From: a virus
Strand: one strand, 5' to 3'
Virus record (IMG/VR): IMGVR_UViG_3300023257_001119
Span: 1-20,412 of that record
Length of the DNA: 20,412 nt
Below the pieces are notes generated by a model. It saw only the letters and a list, made by a program, of their open reading frames with translations, was not told the origin of the DNA and searched no databases. This document shows positions 19,742-20,412 of the stretch, in pieces (within the stretch, counting starts at the first letter, position 1; each line of letters opens with the position of its first letter). Both the position numbers and the translations under genes were made by a program.

Positions 19742-20412
19742 TGGCAGATTTAAAAATTACAGAACTTACGGAATTAGAAGCACCGACAACAGACGATTTG
19801 GTTGCAATGGTAGATAGTCCCGCCAGTTCACCAATAACGAAAAAGGTAACGGTGGCTAATCTACTTGCCACATCGGTAGACGGTTGGATGGTTGCTGGTG
19901 AAAGTTGGACTTCTCCATCCTTTGCAGATACAAATGGAGAATCAACATTAACAGTGACTGTACCAACGGATGCGACTACAAAATATCAAGCAGGTATGAG
20001 GGTCAAATTCACACAGGATGCTACTGAAAGATTTGGAATTATAACAAAAGTTGCAGCGACAGAACTAACAATATTTATAGACACGGATTACACGCCAACG
20101 GGGAATGCAATAACTCTTCCTTTCTTTTCTATGATGAAAACTCCGTTTGGTTTTGATGGAAACCCTATAAAGTGGAGAGTTATAACAACAAGTACTGCTC
20201 TAAGTCAACAAGTTAATCCAACAGCTAATGTTTGGTATAATGTGGGCTCTCTTAGTATTACAGTTCCAATAGGTGCGTGGGAAGTCTATTATAAAGCGAA
20301 TATGCTTGCAGATAGTGATTCGGACGAGGTTGCGACTAAAGTAACATTGTCAACAGCTTCTAATAGTGAAAGTGATAAGGCTTGGACAACTCAATTTTAT
20401 GGAAAATCATTA
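19741..20412 (+). CDS. Tail or fibre protein, N-terminal part, cut by the right edge
   Basis: ATG 19741 overlaps the previous stop as TAATG, and 224 codons remain open to the edge. The N-terminus, MADLKITELTELEAPTTDDL then VAMVDSPASSPITKKVTVAN, matches a start common to many phage tail/fibre proteins (M-A-D-x-K-I-[ST]-[DE]-L followed by D-x-L-x-x-V-D and K-K-[IV]-T-V-x-N-L), taken as a virion-attachment segment. Next is a domain with GWMVAGESWTSPSFADTNGE, YQAGMRVKFTQDATERFGII and TDYTPTGNAITLPFFSMMKT, a small beta domain seen repeatedly in phage structural proteins. A further beta-rich part (NVWYNVGSLSITVPIGAWEV) begins after it. It probably continues into receptor-binding or fibre-tip domains outside the window. 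Confidence 0.8.
   Translation, partial: MADLKITELTELEAPTTDDLVAMVDSPASSPITKKVTVANLLATSVDGWMVAGESWTSPSFADTNGESTLTVTVPTDATTKYQAGMRVKFTQDATERFGIITKVAATELTIFIDTDYTPTGNAITLPFFSMMKTPFGFDGNPIKWRVITTSTALSQQVNPTANVWYNVGSLSITVPIGAWEVYYKANMLADSDSDEVATKVTLSTASNSESDKAWTTQFYGKSL

Noticed and set aside
1-20412. Alternative genetic code with a recoded stop codon
   Set aside because: TAA, TAG and TGA are all used at tight, coupled gene ends (for example TAG at 4282, TGA at 4643, TAA at 6825), and the two suspicious in-frame stops are different codons.

Overview
The window looks like part of the genome of an uncultured tailed bacteriophage (Caudoviricetes). All supported genes lie on the + strand and are packed head to tail, with many ATGA or TAATG overlaps. 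A complete head module is recognisable in canonical order: large terminase, portal, small protein, scaffold-like protein, decoration-like protein, major capsid protein, head-completion-like protein. A 727-residue portal is about the length of the P22 portal, so a short-tailed phage with a P22-type head is possible but not shown. The DNA is AT-rich with heavy AGA/AGG, ATA and TTA use. Shine-Dalgarno sites, one sigma70-like promoter and intrinsic terminators point to a bacterial host, which cannot be named from this sequence.

Layout. (1) 1-1212: small accessory phage genes, including a HExxH metallopeptidase-like protein, a gene split by an apparent frameshift (807-1084) and a 43-codon gene. 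(2) 1205-4645: a sugar/glycan cassette with a minimal UDP-glucose/GDP-mannose dehydrogenase-like protein, a GT4 glycosyltransferase, a hexapeptide acyltransferase and two SAM methyltransferases. (3) 4642-5440: a Phd-like/zinc-ribbon protein and an unknown protein in the small-terminase position. (4) 5349-12295: packaging and head genes. (5) 12326-12739: a short protein that is mostly a Thr/Ser tract with a perfect 69-bp tandem duplication. (6) 12740-18055: an inserted-looking cassette with a promoter and terminator at its left end, four glycosyltransferases (GT4, GT2, GT2, GT4), a broken small membrane-protein gene, a fifth glycosyltransferase (GT2), a small helical protein and a second terminator. 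(7) 18056-20412: a fibre-like virion protein with three more Thr/Ser tracts, then the start of another tail/fibre protein that runs off the right edge.

How the parts may work together. The phage encodes six glycosyltransferases plus sugar-modifying enzymes, and at least three late proteins carry Thr/Ser-rich segments, two of them long mucin-like tracts. The main hypothesis is a phage-encoded virion O-glycosylation system in which these tracts are the acceptors. The large glycosyltransferase cassette sits exactly between two Thr/Ser tracts, one at the end of a gene and one at the start of the next, as if it had entered a single Thr/Ser-linked gene. Three accessory genes carry an apparent frameshift or an in-frame stop although their downstream reading frame and ATGA junctions are preserved. 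This may reflect gene decay, strain variation, recoding or sequencing/assembly error.
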